From Bacteroidota bacterium (GTDB lineage Bacteria; Bacteroidota; Bacteroidia; Bacteroidales; Bacteroidaceae), in the NCBI GenBank assembly GCA_023425865.1, contig JAFABV010000014.1, positions 1-29,127 on the forward strand: a stretch of DNA of 29,127 bases, written 5' to 3'. Both the position numbers and the translations under genes were made by a program. Positions within the stretch are counted from its first letter, which is position 1, and each line of letters starts with the position of its first letter. Shown piece after piece: positions 1 through 8,766 of this stretch. The notes under the pieces are model-generated. The model saw only the letters and a program-made list of their open reading frames with translations. It was not told the origin of the DNA and searched no databases.

Positions 1-437
1 ATATAGGGATTCTCCATGATGATGCGTGCTTATGTCATGGCAAAGTTACCGTTTTTCGTGCAGATAGCGTACTTTACCACCTGTTTTCTTTAGCTCTATG
101 CGGTGGCCGGAGGTGCTTTTCGCACCCCTTCACCGCCTCTGGGGGCCGATGGTTATTGTCAAACTGTGTGATGATTTTATATAGAAACATCCGATGGTTT
201 TATATAGAATTATCCAATGGTTTTATATAGAATTATCCGATGGTTTCATATAGAATCATGCCACGCCTCACCTGTTGCCGCCTGACGATGACGGCCTCGG
301 GGCCTCTTCATAACGCCCTATGACAGTGGGCTGAGCACGGTCGCGTCGCCTCCTGCAGGCCCTGCCTGTGGTAGGATAATCGGTTGCGGGCTTATGTCAA
401 ATTATGTTTAATGCAGGGCAAACCCCAAAAAAAGTCG
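1..437. other. intergenic region left of the beta-galactosidase
   Basis: I see no convincing gene here; the longest start-to-stop stretch near the left edge (16-93, plus strand) is only 25 codons. The region holds an imperfect hairpin at 100-136 (outer arms GCGGTG/CACCGC, inner arms GGTGC/GCACC around a TTTTC loop), a four-unit 23-bp tandem repeat at 166-257, and a CAAAGTTA at 41-48 that would be a TAACTTTG -7 box on the minus strand for a gene beyond the left edge. That box has no clear TTTG partner, so it is weak. Confidence 0.5.
166..257 (-). repeat. 23-bp tandem repeat array, four units
   Basis: Four units of 23 bp lie head to tail at 166-188 (degenerate), 189-211, 212-234 and 235-257. 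Each carries CCGATGG (or a one-base variant) followed by TTTTATATAGAA. The same repeat occurs at 20190-20327 in the opposite orientation: read on the minus strand this array gives CCATCGGAT...ATATAAAA, matching about 20 of 23 positions of the second array. There are no spacers between units, so it is not a CRISPR. Its function is unknown; the 23-bp period is a little over two helical turns, which would suit cooperative protein binding, but that is speculation. Confidence 0.85.
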
Positions 438-445
438 TAACTTTG
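438..445 (+). promoter_or_regulatory. -7 promoter box of the beta-galactosidase gene
   Basis: TAACTTTG fits the Bacteroidetes TAnnTTTG -7 box. It lies 27 bp before the ATG at 473, which leaves room for a short leader. No good TTTG -33 box is seen at the usual spacing. Its position argues against translation from the upstream in-frame ATG at 404. Confidence 0.6.
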
Positions 446-472
446 TCACTAAATCTAATTCTCAACCTGATT

Positions 473-3400
473 ATGAAGAAAACACTATTCCTAACAGCGA
501 TGCTGTCTGCGGGACTGCATCTGGGTGCCGCAACTCACGATCTGGTGCCCGTCATCACACATCAACCCACGTGGACCGAATGGCACGACCAGCAGGTGAA
601 CGAGGTCAACCGATACAGGGTACACACCAACTTCTTCGGCTATGAAAGCGAAGCCCTCGCGCTGGCAGGCGACAAGACCCGCTCGGCCAACTACCTCTCG
701 CTGCACGGCGACTGGAAGTTCAAGTGGGTACGTCATGCCAACGAGCGCCCCACTGATTTCTACAAGGCCGACCTCGACGACTCTGGGTGGAACACGCTGA
801 AGCTGCCCGGCATCTGGGAGGTAAACGGCTATGGCGACCCTACGTATGTGAACGTGGGGCTGGCGTGGCGCTATCAGTACGACAAGAATAATCCGGTGGC
901 CATTCCCGTCAAAGACAACCATGTGGGCTCTTACCGTCGTGTCATCGACATCCCCGCCAATTGGGACGGCAAGCAGGTCATCGCGCATTTCGGCGCGGTG
1001 TCGTCTAACATGTATCTTTATGTCAATGGGCAATACGTGGGCTATGCCGAAGACTCCAAGTCGGCCGCCGAATTTGACATTACACCGTATGTGAAGCCCG
1101 GAAAAAACCTCATAGCCTTTCAGACTTTCCGCTGGTGCGACGGCTCGCTGCACGAGGACCAGGACTTCTGGCGACTGTCGGGAGTGGCACGCGACAGCTA
1201 CCTCTACGCCCAGAACGCGCAGGTCCAGGTGAGCAATATACGCATTACCCCCGACCTGCAGAACGATTATCAGGACGGTGAACTGCTCATCAACGTCGAT
1301 GTGACGGGGCATCCTAAAATAGACTTCCAGCTGCTTAATGCCAACGGACTCGTGGTGGGCAAGACCACCGGCGACTTTCTGCGCATGAGCAATGGTACGG
1401 CGCGATTCATGGTGCGCAACGTGAAGACGTGGACAGCTGAGACTCCTTACCTGTATACCCTGGTGGCTACGGTGAAAGACCGTCGTGGCAACGTGGTGCA
1501 GGTGATTCCGCAGAGGGTGGGCTTCCGCAAGGTGGAAATCAAGAACGCGCAGCTCCTCGTCAATGGCAAGCCGGTGCTCATCAAGGGCGCCAACCGCCAC
1601 GAGATGGACCCCGACGGCGGATACTTGGTGACACGCGAGCGCATGATACAAGACATTATGCTCATGAAGCGACTCAATATCAACGCTGTGCGCACCTGCC
1701 ACTATCCCGATGACCCCATGTGGTACGACCTTTGCGACGAGTACGGACTATATGTCACTGCCGAGGCCAACCAGGAGAGCCATGCTTTCCAGTATGGTGA
1801 CGACTCGGAAGCCAAGAAGCCTCATTTTGCCAAACAGATTCTTGAGCGCAACCAGCACAACGTGGAGCAACAGTTTAACCATCCTTCGATCATTGTGTGG
1901 AGCTTGGGTAACGAGACTGCCGACGGCCCCAACTTTACGGCTGCGTTCCAGTGGATCAAGTCGCAAGACCTGAGCCGACCCATACACTGGGAGCGTGCAG
2001 GCAGAGATGGGGCCAACACCGAGATTTACTGCCCCATGTACAGGAGCCCTGAAGAATGTGAGCGGTATGCCAGTGACCCCACGGCCACACGTCCGCTCAT
2101 TCAGTGTGAGTACAACCATACCATGGGTAACTCGGGCGGTGGACTGAAGGAATATTGGGATTTGGTGCGCAAATATCCCAAGTACCAGGGTGGATACATC
2201 TGGGATTTCGTAGACCAGGGCCTGCACCGCAAGCCTGACTTCAAGGCTAACCTCACGGTGGCCGACTACGAGGCCATTGCCCAGCGCTACTCCCCGGGCA
2301 CGGGCACAATGTCGCCCCTGTACACTTACGGCGGTGATTACAATGACTATGACGCCTCAGACAACAACTTCAACAACAACGGCATCATCGGTCCCGACCG
2401 TCAGTACAATCCCCATGCCTACGACGTGGCTTACGAATACCAAAACATCTGGGCCGAGCCCGTTGACGTGGCACAGGGCAAGGTGTCGGTGTACAACGAA
2501 TATTTCTTCCGCGACCTGAGCAACTACCGCATGCTATGGACACTCACGCGCGACGGTAAGCCGGTGCAGAACGGCAGCGTGGAGACCCTTGACGTGGCTC
2601 CGCAGCAGCGCGTCACCGTGCAGCTGCCCTATCAGGTGCCTGCCGACGGCGAGGTTATGCTCAACATGGAGTTCCAGCTCAAAGAGGCCGAGCCGCTCAT
2701 GACGGCTGGTCAGGTGGTGGCCCACAGGCAGCTGCCCATACGTGAGGTGAAGCCCACGTTGGCTGTGCTTCAGTCTACAGGAGCCAAGGTGAAGGCCAAG
2801 GACAACAAGAAGGGCGGCGAGATAACGATTGTCTCGGAGGGCCGTTTCGACATAGCTTTCGACAAGACCACGGGTCTGCTCAAGCGCTATCAGGTGGCTG
2901 GCTTCGACCTGCTGCCCGAGGGCAAGACCTTCAAGCCCAACTTCTGGCGCGCGGTGACCGACAACGATATGGGTGCGGCCGTGCAGAAGCGCTATGCCGC
3001 ATGGCGTAATCCGGAGATGAAGTTGCTGGGCATTCAGCTGGTTAAGGTTGCCAAGGATGTTTATACAGTGAAGGCCAACTACGATATGCCTGGCGTATCG
3101 GCTCGCCTGAGCATGCTGTATACCATCGATGGCAATGGCGTAATCGACGTGACCGAGACCCTCGACGCTACCGAAGGCGCCAAGGTGAGCAATATGCTGC
3201 GTTTCGGTATGGTGGCCGAGCTGCCGTACGGCATGGACAAGAGCGTGTATTATGGTCGTGGTCCGGTGGAGAATTACGCTGACCGCAAGCTGTCTCAGAA
3301 TGTGGGCCTCTATACACAGACGGCCGACCAGCAGTATTTCCCCTACATACGTCCGCAGGAGACGGGCACCAAGAGCGACCTGCGCTGGTGGCAGCAGACC

Positions 3401-3682
3401 GACGCCAATGGCAGGGGACTGGTCATCACGTCTGACAAGCTGTTTAGCGCCAGCGCGCTGCACTACACGATAGACGACCTCGACGACGGCGATGAGAAAG
3501 AGCAACGCCATTCTCCCGAGGTGCCTAAGGGCAAGTACACGCAGATGTGTTTCGACCTCGTGCAGTCGGGTGTCGGAGGTGTCAATTCCTGGGGACAGTT
3601 GCCGCTCGAAAAGTATAGGGTGACTTACCAGGACATGGTGTTCCGCTTCCGCCTCACGCCTGTGGGTTTTCAAGCGAAGTAA
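473..3682 (+). CDS. exported GH2 beta-galactosidase (LacZ-like)
   Basis: This is a glycoside hydrolase family 2 enzyme that hydrolyses terminal beta-galactosides (lactose or plant/host glycans). The 1069-aa product starts with a signal peptide (MKKTLFLTAMLSAGLHLGA), so it acts in the periplasm or at the outer membrane. Order: N-terminal jelly-roll (about 60-230), Ig-like domain, TIM barrel (about 345-640), second Ig-like domain and the C-terminal Bgal small-chain domain to the end. The barrel shows NRHE (374-377), acid/base Glu481 in WSLGNE and nucleophile Glu546 in QCEYNH. Length matches large LacZ-type enzymes. The ATG at 404 is in frame but upstream of the promoter box and would bury the signal peptide, so 473 is chosen. 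No transporter or susC/susD partner is visible, and the natural substrate is not shown by the sequence. Confidence 0.92.
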   Translation: MKKTLFLTAMLSAGLHLGAATHDLVPVITHQPTWTEWHDQQVNEVNRYRVHTNFFGYESEALALAGDKTRSANYLSLHGDWKFKWVRHANERPTDFYKADLDDSGWNTLKLPGIWEVNGYGDPTYVNVGLAWRYQYDKNNPVAIPVKDNHVGSYRRVIDIPANWDGKQVIAHFGAVSSNMYLYVNGQYVGYAEDSKSAAEFDITPYVKPGKNLIAFQTFRWCDGSLHEDQDFWRLSGVARDSYLYAQNAQVQVSNIRITPDLQNDYQDGELLINVDVTGHPKIDFQLLNANGLVVGKTTGDFLRMSNGTARFMVRNVKTWTAETPYLYTLVATVKDRRGNVVQVIPQRVGFRKVEIKNAQLLVNGKPVLIKGANRHEMDPDGGYLVTRERMIQDIMLMKRLNINAVRTCHYPDDPMWYDLCDEYGLYVTAEANQESHAFQYGDDSEAKKPHFAKQILERNQHNVEQQFNHPSIIVWSLGNETADGPNFTAAFQWIKSQDLSRPIHWERAGRDGANTEIYCPMYRSPEECERYASDPTATRPLIQCEYNHTMGNSGGGLKEYWDLVRKYPKYQGGYIWDFVDQGLHRKPDFKANLTVADYEAIAQRYSPGTGTMSPLYTYGGDYNDYDASDNNFNNNGIIGPDRQYNPHAYDVAYEYQNIWAEPVDVAQGKVSVYNEYFFRDLSNYRMLWTLTRDGKPVQNGSVETLDVAPQQRVTVQLPYQVPADGEVMLNMEFQLKEAEPLMTAGQVVAHRQLPIREVKPTLAVLQSTGAKVKAKDNKKGGEITIVSEGRFDIAFDKTTGLLKRYQVAGFDLLPEGKTFKPNFWRAVTDNDMGAAVQKRYAAWRNPEMKLLGIQLVKVAKDVYTVKANYDMPGVSARLSMLYTIDGNGVIDVTETLDATEGAKVSNMLRFGMVAELPYGMDKSVYYGRGPVENYADRKLSQNVGLYTQTADQQYFPYIRPQETGTKSDLRWWQQTDANGRGLVITSDKLFSASALHYTIDDLDDGDEKEQRHSPEVPKGKYTQMCFDLVQSGVGGVNSWGQLPLEKYRVTYQDMVFRFRLTPVGFQAK

Positions 3683-3721
3683 TCGTTGAGGAATTAGAAT
3701 TATAAACGACAGCTTTTTACG

Positions 3722-3761
3722 GCCGCAGGGTTGCCGCTCTTTTTGGGTGGGGCTCTGCGGC
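3722..3761 (+). terminator. hairpin after the beta-galactosidase gene
   Basis: GCCGCAG (3722-3728) pairs with CTGCGGC (3755-3761) across a 26-nt loop, 40 bp after the stop codon. No U-tract follows, so it is at best a weak terminator or a transcript-end stabiliser. Confidence 0.35.
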
Positions 3762-3871
3762 TGTTGGTAATGCCATTTCCCGGAATGCGAAGTGGGCGTT
3801 CTGCCTCTCTCGTGACGGGGGGTGGCAGTAGGTTGCGCCGACTGTAGCTGGCGGCCAGACGTCATTGTACG

Positions 3872-3915
3872 ACAGGGGGGAGGATGTGCCGGTAGCGGCG
3901 CTTCCTCCCCCCTGT
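3872..3915. terminator. long perfect hairpin between convergent genes
   Basis: A 13-bp perfect stem (3872-3884 with 3903-3915, a G6/C6 run in the arms) encloses a second small stem GCCG/CGGC at 3888-3899. It sits between the convergent beta-galactosidase and glutamine synthetase genes, 36 bp from the stop codon of the latter, and would fold on either strand. No U-tract is present on either side. A bidirectional terminator or RNA-end protector is the simplest reading. Confidence 0.55.
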
Positions 3916-3950
3916 GGATTGATGGTATAGCGTTGAGCGGTTGTTGAGGC

Positions 3951-6140
3951 TTACCTGATGAACAGCAGTTCGCGGTATTTGGGCAGCGTCCAAAGCTCGT
4001 CGCTCACCACAAGCTCAAGTTTGTCGATATGGTAGCGTATCTCGGCCATGAGCGGCTCTACGGTGTCGTGATAGGCAATGGCTTTCTCGCGCTCGCAGCC
4101 AATCTTGTTGGCCACCTTGCGGGCATTGACGAGCTTCTCCACGCCCGTCTCGATGGTCTGCGTGCGCTCGGCGATTTCGCGTATGATTTTCTTGTTGCGC
4201 GCGGTGAGTGCCGTGGCCTCCTCGCGGTCGAAGATGGTGTACATGTTCTGTACGTTCTTGGCCAGTTGGCTCTGGTAATGGGTGGCCACGGGAATGATGT
4301 GGTTCATTGTCAGGTCGCCCATGACGCGCGCCTCAATCTGTATCTTCTTGGTATAGGTCTCCCACTTCACCTCGTTGCGCGCTACCAGCTCGCTCTTGCT
4401 CATCACGTTCATGTGTTCAAACAGTTGGATGGTGGTATCGTCGAGGTAGCGGTCGAAGGTCACGGGGCATGAGTTCTCGGTGTCGAGCCCGCGGCGGGCG
4501 GCCTCGTCGAGCCACTCCTGTGAGTAACCGTTGCCCTCGAAGATGATGGGCGAGCAGGTCTTGATGTCCTCGCGCAGCAGGTCGAGGATGGCGCTGGTGA
4601 CATCTTGCCCCTGTTGCGTGAGGCGGTCAACGCGCTCTTTGAGCGAAGCCAGGGCTTCTGCCACTGCCGTGTTGAGCACGATGAGGGCGCAGGCGCAGTT
4701 GGCTTCCGACCCTACGGCACGGAACTCAAACCGGTTGCCGGTGAAGGCAAAGGGTGAGGTGCGGTTGCGGTCGGTGTTGTCGATGAGCAGTTCGGGTATC
4801 TCGGGGATGTCGAGGGTCATGCCCTGTTTGCCTTTGAGCGATAGCAGGGTGTTATTGTCGCTGGCCTTGATATGTTCGAGAAGTTCGTTAAGCTGCTTGC
4901 CCAAGAAGGCCGAAATGACGGCGGGCGGCGCCTCGTTGGCGCCTAAGCGGTGGGCGTTGGTGGCACTCATGATGCTGGCCTTGAGCAGTCCGTTGTGGCG
5001 ATACACGCCCATGAGGGTCTCCACCACGAAGGTGACGAAGCGCAGGTTCTCCTCGGGCGTCTTGCCGGGAGCGTGCAGCAGCACGCCCGTGTCGGTAGAC
5101 AGGCTCCAGTTGTTGTGCTTGCCCGAGCCATTGACACCTTTGAACGGCTTCTCGTGCAGCAGCACCTGGAAGCCATGTTTGCGGGCTACCTTTTTCATTA
5201 GACTCATCAGCAGCATGTTGTGGTCGACGGCAAGGTTGCACTCCTCAAAGATTGGCGCCAGCTCAAACTGGCCGGGCGCCACCTCGTTGTGGCGGGTCTT
5301 GCAGGGAATGCCCAGCTCCAAGGCCTGTACCTCCAAGTCTTTCATGAATGCCTGCACGCGTTCGGGGATGGTGCCGAAGTAGTGGTCGTCCATCTGTTGG
5401 TTCTTGGCCGAGTCGTGCCCCATGAGGGTGCGGCCGGTAAGCAGCAGGTCGGGACGGGCGGAGCACAGGCTGTCGTCTACGAGGAAATACTCTTGTTCCC
5501 AGCCTAAGTTGGTTTGCACCTTGCTCACCTGCGGGTCAAAGAGACGCGCTACATCAGTGGCCGCTGTGTTGAGAGCGTGGAGTGAGCGCAGCAGCGGGGC
5601 CTTGTAGTCGAGGGCCTCGCCCGTGTAAGAGATAAAGATGGTGGGGATGCAAAGGGTGTCGTCGATGATGAAGACAGGTGAGGTAGGGTCCCAAGCCGAA
5701 TAGCCGCGGGCCTCAAATGTGTTGCGGATGCCGCCTGAGGGGAAGCTGGAGGCGTCGGGTTCTTGCTGCACGAGAAGCTTGCCGGAGAACTCTTCGAGCA
5801 TGCCGCCTTTGCCGTCGTGCTCCACAAAGGCGTCGTGCTTCTCGGCGGTTCCGTCTGTCAGAGGCTGAAACCAGTGGGTGTAATGCGTCACCCCGCTCTC
5901 TTCGGCCCATTGGCGCATACCCTTGGCGACGGCGTCGGCAATACCTCGGTCGAGGTGCGCGCCGTTGTCAATCACGTCAATGAGTTTCTCGTAGACGTCA
6001 GTCGGGAGATACTTGTACATCTTAGGACGGTTAAATACCTTCCGGGCAAAGTATTCAGAAGGACGCTCCAATGGAGTCATTACCTCCAATGGACGTTTGC
6101 GGAAGGCCTCTGCCACCACATCAAATCTTAAATTGGCCAT
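3951..6140 (-). CDS. glnN: type III glutamine synthetase, copy 1
   Basis: ATP-dependent cytoplasmic synthesis of glutamine from glutamate and ammonium. The 729-aa product has the length of GSIII and is far longer than GSI or GSII. Visible GSIII motifs include NTFEARGYSAWDPTSP in the N-terminal part, GWEQEYF, KTRHNEVAPGQFELAP, HEKPF then NGSGKHNNWSL, DRNRTSPFAFTGNRFEFRAVGS and the C-terminal ELWTLPKYRELLFIR. It is a close paralogue of the gene at 6470-8659 (by eye about four of five residues identical, equal length). It has its own promoter at 6166-6196 and follows the terminator of copy 2, so it is probably a separate transcription unit. I see no loss of active-site motifs relative to the other copy. 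Confidence 0.95.
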   Translation of the reverse strand: MANLRFDVVAEAFRKRPLEVMTPLERPSEYFARKVFNRPKMYKYLPTDVYEKLIDVIDNGAHLDRGIADAVAKGMRQWAEESGVTHYTHWFQPLTDGTAEKHDAFVEHDGKGGMLEEFSGKLLVQQEPDASSFPSGGIRNTFEARGYSAWDPTSPVFIIDDTLCIPTIFISYTGEALDYKAPLLRSLHALNTAATDVARLFDPQVSKVQTNLGWEQEYFLVDDSLCSARPDLLLTGRTLMGHDSAKNQQMDDHYFGTIPERVQAFMKDLEVQALELGIPCKTRHNEVAPGQFELAPIFEECNLAVDHNMLLMSLMKKVARKHGFQVLLHEKPFKGVNGSGKHNNWSLSTDTGVLLHAPGKTPEENLRFVTFVVETLMGVYRHNGLLKASIMSATNAHRLGANEAPPAVISAFLGKQLNELLEHIKASDNNTLLSLKGKQGMTLDIPEIPELLIDNTDRNRTSPFAFTGNRFEFRAVGSEANCACALIVLNTAVAEALASLKERVDRLTQQGQDVTSAILDLLREDIKTCSPIIFEGNGYSQEWLDEAARRGLDTENSCPVTFDRYLDDTTIQLFEHMNVMSKSELVARNEVKWETYTKKIQIEARVMGDLTMNHIIPVATHYQSQLAKNVQNMYTIFDREEATALTARNKKIIREIAERTQTIETGVEKLVNARKVANKIGCEREKAIAYHDTVEPLMAEIRYHIDKLELVVSDELWTLPKYRELLFIR

Positions 6141-6165
6141 TGCTATTTCTTTATTGTTTGCACTG

Positions 6166-6196
6166 CAAAATTAAGCTAATCTGTGCAGAATGCAAA
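6166..6196 (-). promoter_or_regulatory. promoter of glnN copy 1
   Basis: On the minus strand TTTG (6196-6193) is followed after exactly 19 bp by TAATTTTG (6173-6166), the two-box Bacteroidetes sigma-ABfr pattern. The start codon lies 25 bp downstream of the -7 box. This is one of the two best promoters in the window. Confidence 0.75.
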
Positions 6197-6392
6197 ACAA
6201 ATGGCAGCCTTTTTGCGATATTGCTTTCACATTGTGCGGGCGTGCCGTAGGGGCTGATGGCTCCTCTGTGCCTATTCTCAGGCCTTGTGCCCAATGGTGG
6301 CAGGCCGTGAGGTTGGTTAAGGAGACAATATATAAGAGGTGTATTCATCTGCCGCACGATAATATCTACCGGATACAACCCGCAAAATAATA
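6197..6392. other. spacer between the two glnN genes
   Basis: This is the gene-free part of the 329-bp gap. Short open stretches on both strands lack start context, composition or similarity suggesting a gene. Apart from the terminator to its right and the promoter to its left I see nothing. Confidence 0.4.
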
Positions 6393-6422
6393 GCGAGGCG
6401 CGGTTTCACAACCACGCCTCGC
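6393..6422 (-). terminator. intrinsic terminator after glnN copy 2
   Basis: GCGAGGCG (6393-6400) pairs with CGCCTCGC (6415-6422), then after one mismatch GGTT pairs with AACC around a TCAC tetraloop. In the minus-strand transcript the stem is followed by TATTATTTT, a U-rich tail. It lies 47 bp past the stop codon of the gene at 6470. Confidence 0.8.
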
Positions 6423-6469
6423 AGCAAACTTAACAACCAATAAAGAAATAGATTGCTAATGATATCGGG

Positions 6470-8659
6470 TTACCTAATGAATAGTAGTTCGCGATATTTA
6501 GGTAAAGTCCAGAGTTCATCGCTGACAATAAGCTCCAGTTTGTCAATCTGATATCTGATTTCTAACATTTTCGGTTCGATGGTGTCGTGGTAGGCGATAG
6601 CCTTCTCACGCTCGCATTCAATCTTGTTGGCCACCTTGCGCGCATTCACCAGTTCCTCTACACCCGTTTCGATAGCCTGTGTGCGTTCGGCAATCTCGCG
6701 GATAAGTTTCTTGTTGCGTGCGGTGAGAGAAGCGGCTTCATTCTCGTCGAAGATCTCGTACATGTTCTGCACATTCTTGGCCAACTGGCTCTGATAGTGA
6801 GTGGCCACGGGGATGATGTGGTTCATGGCGAGGTCACCCATCACACGCGCCTCAATCTGTATGCGTTTGGTAAAGGTCTCCCATTTCACCTCATTGCGGG
6901 CCTCGAGCTCATTCTTCTGCATGACATTGGTAGAAGAGAACATGTCGATGGTCTCCTGGTCGAGATAGCGGTCGAAGATGATGGGGCACGACTTCTCAGT
7001 GTCGAGTCCGCGGCGGGCGGCTTCTTCCACCCATTCGTCAGAGTATCCGTTGCCATCGAAGTGGATGGGCGCGCAGGTCTTGATGTCTTCTCTCACCACG
7101 TCGAGGATGGCGCTGAACTTATCCTCGCCTTTAGCGATGAGGGCGTCTACGCGCTGTTTGAAGATGGTCAGGGCCTCGGCCACGGCAGCGTTGAGGGTGA
7201 TCATGGCGCTGGCGCAGTTGGCTTCCGAGCCTACCGCACGGAACTCAAAACGGTTACCGGTGAAGGCGAAGGGAGAGGTACGGTTGCGGTCGGTGTTGTC
7301 GATCATAATCTCCGGTATTTCGGGGATGTCGAGCTTCACGCCCTGCTTGCCCTTGAGGCTGAGGATAGCTTCCTTGTCTGAACTCTCGATATGCTCGAGA
7401 AGATCACTGAGTTGCTTGCCTAAGAAGCTGGAGATGATGGCGGGAGGTGCCTCGTTGGCGCCCAGGCGGTGGGCGTTGGTGGCACTCATGATGCTGGCCT
7501 TGAGCAGACCGTTGTGGCGGTACACGGCCATCAGGGTCTCTACGATGAAGGTCACGAAACGAAGGTTGTCCTCGGGAGTCTTGCCGGGTCCATGAAGCAG
7601 CACGCCCGTGTCGGTAGACAGGCTCCAGTTGTTGTGCTTACCCGAACCGTTGATGCCGGCAAAGGGTTTCTCATGGAGCAGCACCTGGAATCCGTGGCGG
7701 CGGGCCACCTTCTTCATCAGGCTCATCAACAGCATGTTGTGGTCTACGGCCAGATTGGTCTCCTCGAAGATTGGCGCGAGCTCAAACTGGTTGGGGGCCA
7801 CCTCGTTGTGGCGTGTCTTGCAGGGAATACCCAGTTCCAGTGCCTGCAGTTCGAGGTCTTTCATGAAAGCCTGCACACGTTCGGGGATGGTGCCAAAGTA
7901 GTGGTCGTCCATCTGCTGGTTCTTGGCCGAGTCGTGTCCCATGAGGGTGCGGCCTGTGAGCACGAGGTCGGGACGAGAGGCATAGAGGTCTTCGTCAACG
8001 AGGAAGTACTCTTGTTCCCAACCCAGGTTAGACACAACTTTTTTCACATCACTATAGAAATAGTGGCAAACATCGGTCGCGGCTACGTTCACGGCGTGCA
8101 GGGCGCGCAGCAAGGGAGCTTTGTAGTCGAGAGATTCTCCGGTGTAGGAAATAAATATGGTGGGGATACAGAGGGTGTCGTCCATGATGAACACGGGTGA
8201 GGTTGGGTCCCATGCCGAATAACCGCGAGCCTCAAAGGTATTACGGATACCGCCAGATGGGAAGCTCGATGCGTCGGGCTCCTGCTGCATGAGCAGCTTG
8301 CCGCTGAAGTCTTCGATCATGCCGCCCTTGCCGTCGTGCTCGATGAAGGCGTCGTGCTTCTCGGCCGTTCCCTCTGTGAGGGGCTGGAACCAGTGGGTGT
8401 AGTGGGTCACGCCGTTCTCGTCGGCCCACTGTTTCATGCCTTTAGCCACGGCATCAGCGATGGTGCGGTCAAGACGACAGCCGTTGTCAATCACATCAAT
8501 GAGCTGGTCGTATACCTGTGCCGGCAGGTACTTGTACATTTTCTGACGGTTGAACACTTTCTTACCGAAAATTTCTGAAGGACGCTCCACCGGCGCTATT
8601 ACTTCCTGTGGTCGTTTTTTAGATGCCGATTCAACAGCATCGAATCTTAAGTTTGCCAT
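6470..8659 (-). CDS. glnN: type III glutamine synthetase, copy 2
   Basis: A second 729-aa GSIII, same reaction as copy 1, with matching ends (MANLRFD at the start, LPKYRELLFIR at the end) and all the same motifs (GWEQEYF, KTRHNEVAPNQFELAP, NGSGKHNNWSL, DRNRTSPFAF). Differences are scattered, for example SDVKKVVSNLGW here against PQVSKVQTNLGW in copy 1, which suggests an old tandem duplication rather than a recent one. No promoter box is visible in the 107 bp upstream, so it is probably transcribed from the dapF or torF-like side and ended by the terminator at 6393-6422. The pair may be expressed under different nitrogen conditions; that is inference from the separate promoters. Confidence 0.95.
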   Translation of the reverse strand: MANLRFDAVESASKKRPQEVIAPVERPSEIFGKKVFNRQKMYKYLPAQVYDQLIDVIDNGCRLDRTIADAVAKGMKQWADENGVTHYTHWFQPLTEGTAEKHDAFIEHDGKGGMIEDFSGKLLMQQEPDASSFPSGGIRNTFEARGYSAWDPTSPVFIMDDTLCIPTIFISYTGESLDYKAPLLRALHAVNVAATDVCHYFYSDVKKVVSNLGWEQEYFLVDEDLYASRPDLVLTGRTLMGHDSAKNQQMDDHYFGTIPERVQAFMKDLELQALELGIPCKTRHNEVAPNQFELAPIFEETNLAVDHNMLLMSLMKKVARRHGFQVLLHEKPFAGINGSGKHNNWSLSTDTGVLLHGPGKTPEDNLRFVTFIVETLMAVYRHNGLLKASIMSATNAHRLGANEAPPAIISSFLGKQLSDLLEHIESSDKEAILSLKGKQGVKLDIPEIPEIMIDNTDRNRTSPFAFTGNRFEFRAVGSEANCASAMITLNAAVAEALTIFKQRVDALIAKGEDKFSAILDVVREDIKTCAPIHFDGNGYSDEWVEEAARRGLDTEKSCPIIFDRYLDQETIDMFSSTNVMQKNELEARNEVKWETFTKRIQIEARVMGDLAMNHIIPVATHYQSQLAKNVQNMYEIFDENEAASLTARNKKLIREIAERTQAIETGVEELVNARKVANKIECEREKAIAYHDTIEPKMLEIRYQIDKLELIVSDELWTLPKYRELLFIR

Positions 8660-8719
8660 ACGTCTATTAGTTGTTTATACGAAACTTTTTATTTATATGT
8701 TGTTTATGTTCTGTTTCAG

Positions 8720-8744
8720 CCGGCACTGCCGTCAGCAGTGCCGG
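8720..8744 (-). terminator. hairpin between the torF-like gene and glnN copy 2
   Basis: CCGGCACTGC (8720-8729) pairs perfectly with GCAGTGCCGG (8735-8744) around a 5-nt loop. No U-tract follows in the minus-strand transcript, so it may be a partial terminator or processing site that lowers glnN expression relative to upstream genes. Confidence 0.5.
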
Positions 8745-8766
8745 GTAGTCATTTCGGTAGAGAGAC

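Noticed and set aside
166..257. Plasmid-type iterons marking a replication origin
   Set aside because: The unit size would fit, but there is no rep gene or partition gene, and the setting is a chromosomal housekeeping region.
404..472. Upstream in-frame start for the beta-galactosidase
   Set aside because: It lies before the -7 box at 438-445 and would bury the signal peptide that begins at 473.
491..1702. 403-aa open frame antisense to the beta-galactosidase gene
   Set aside because: It is a by-product of GC-rich codon use; the opposite strand encodes a clear GH2 enzyme with catalytic residues.
2534..3865. 443-aa open frame antisense to the 3' part of the beta-galactosidase gene
   Set aside because: Composition and lack of recognisable motifs mark it as a shadow of the real gene.
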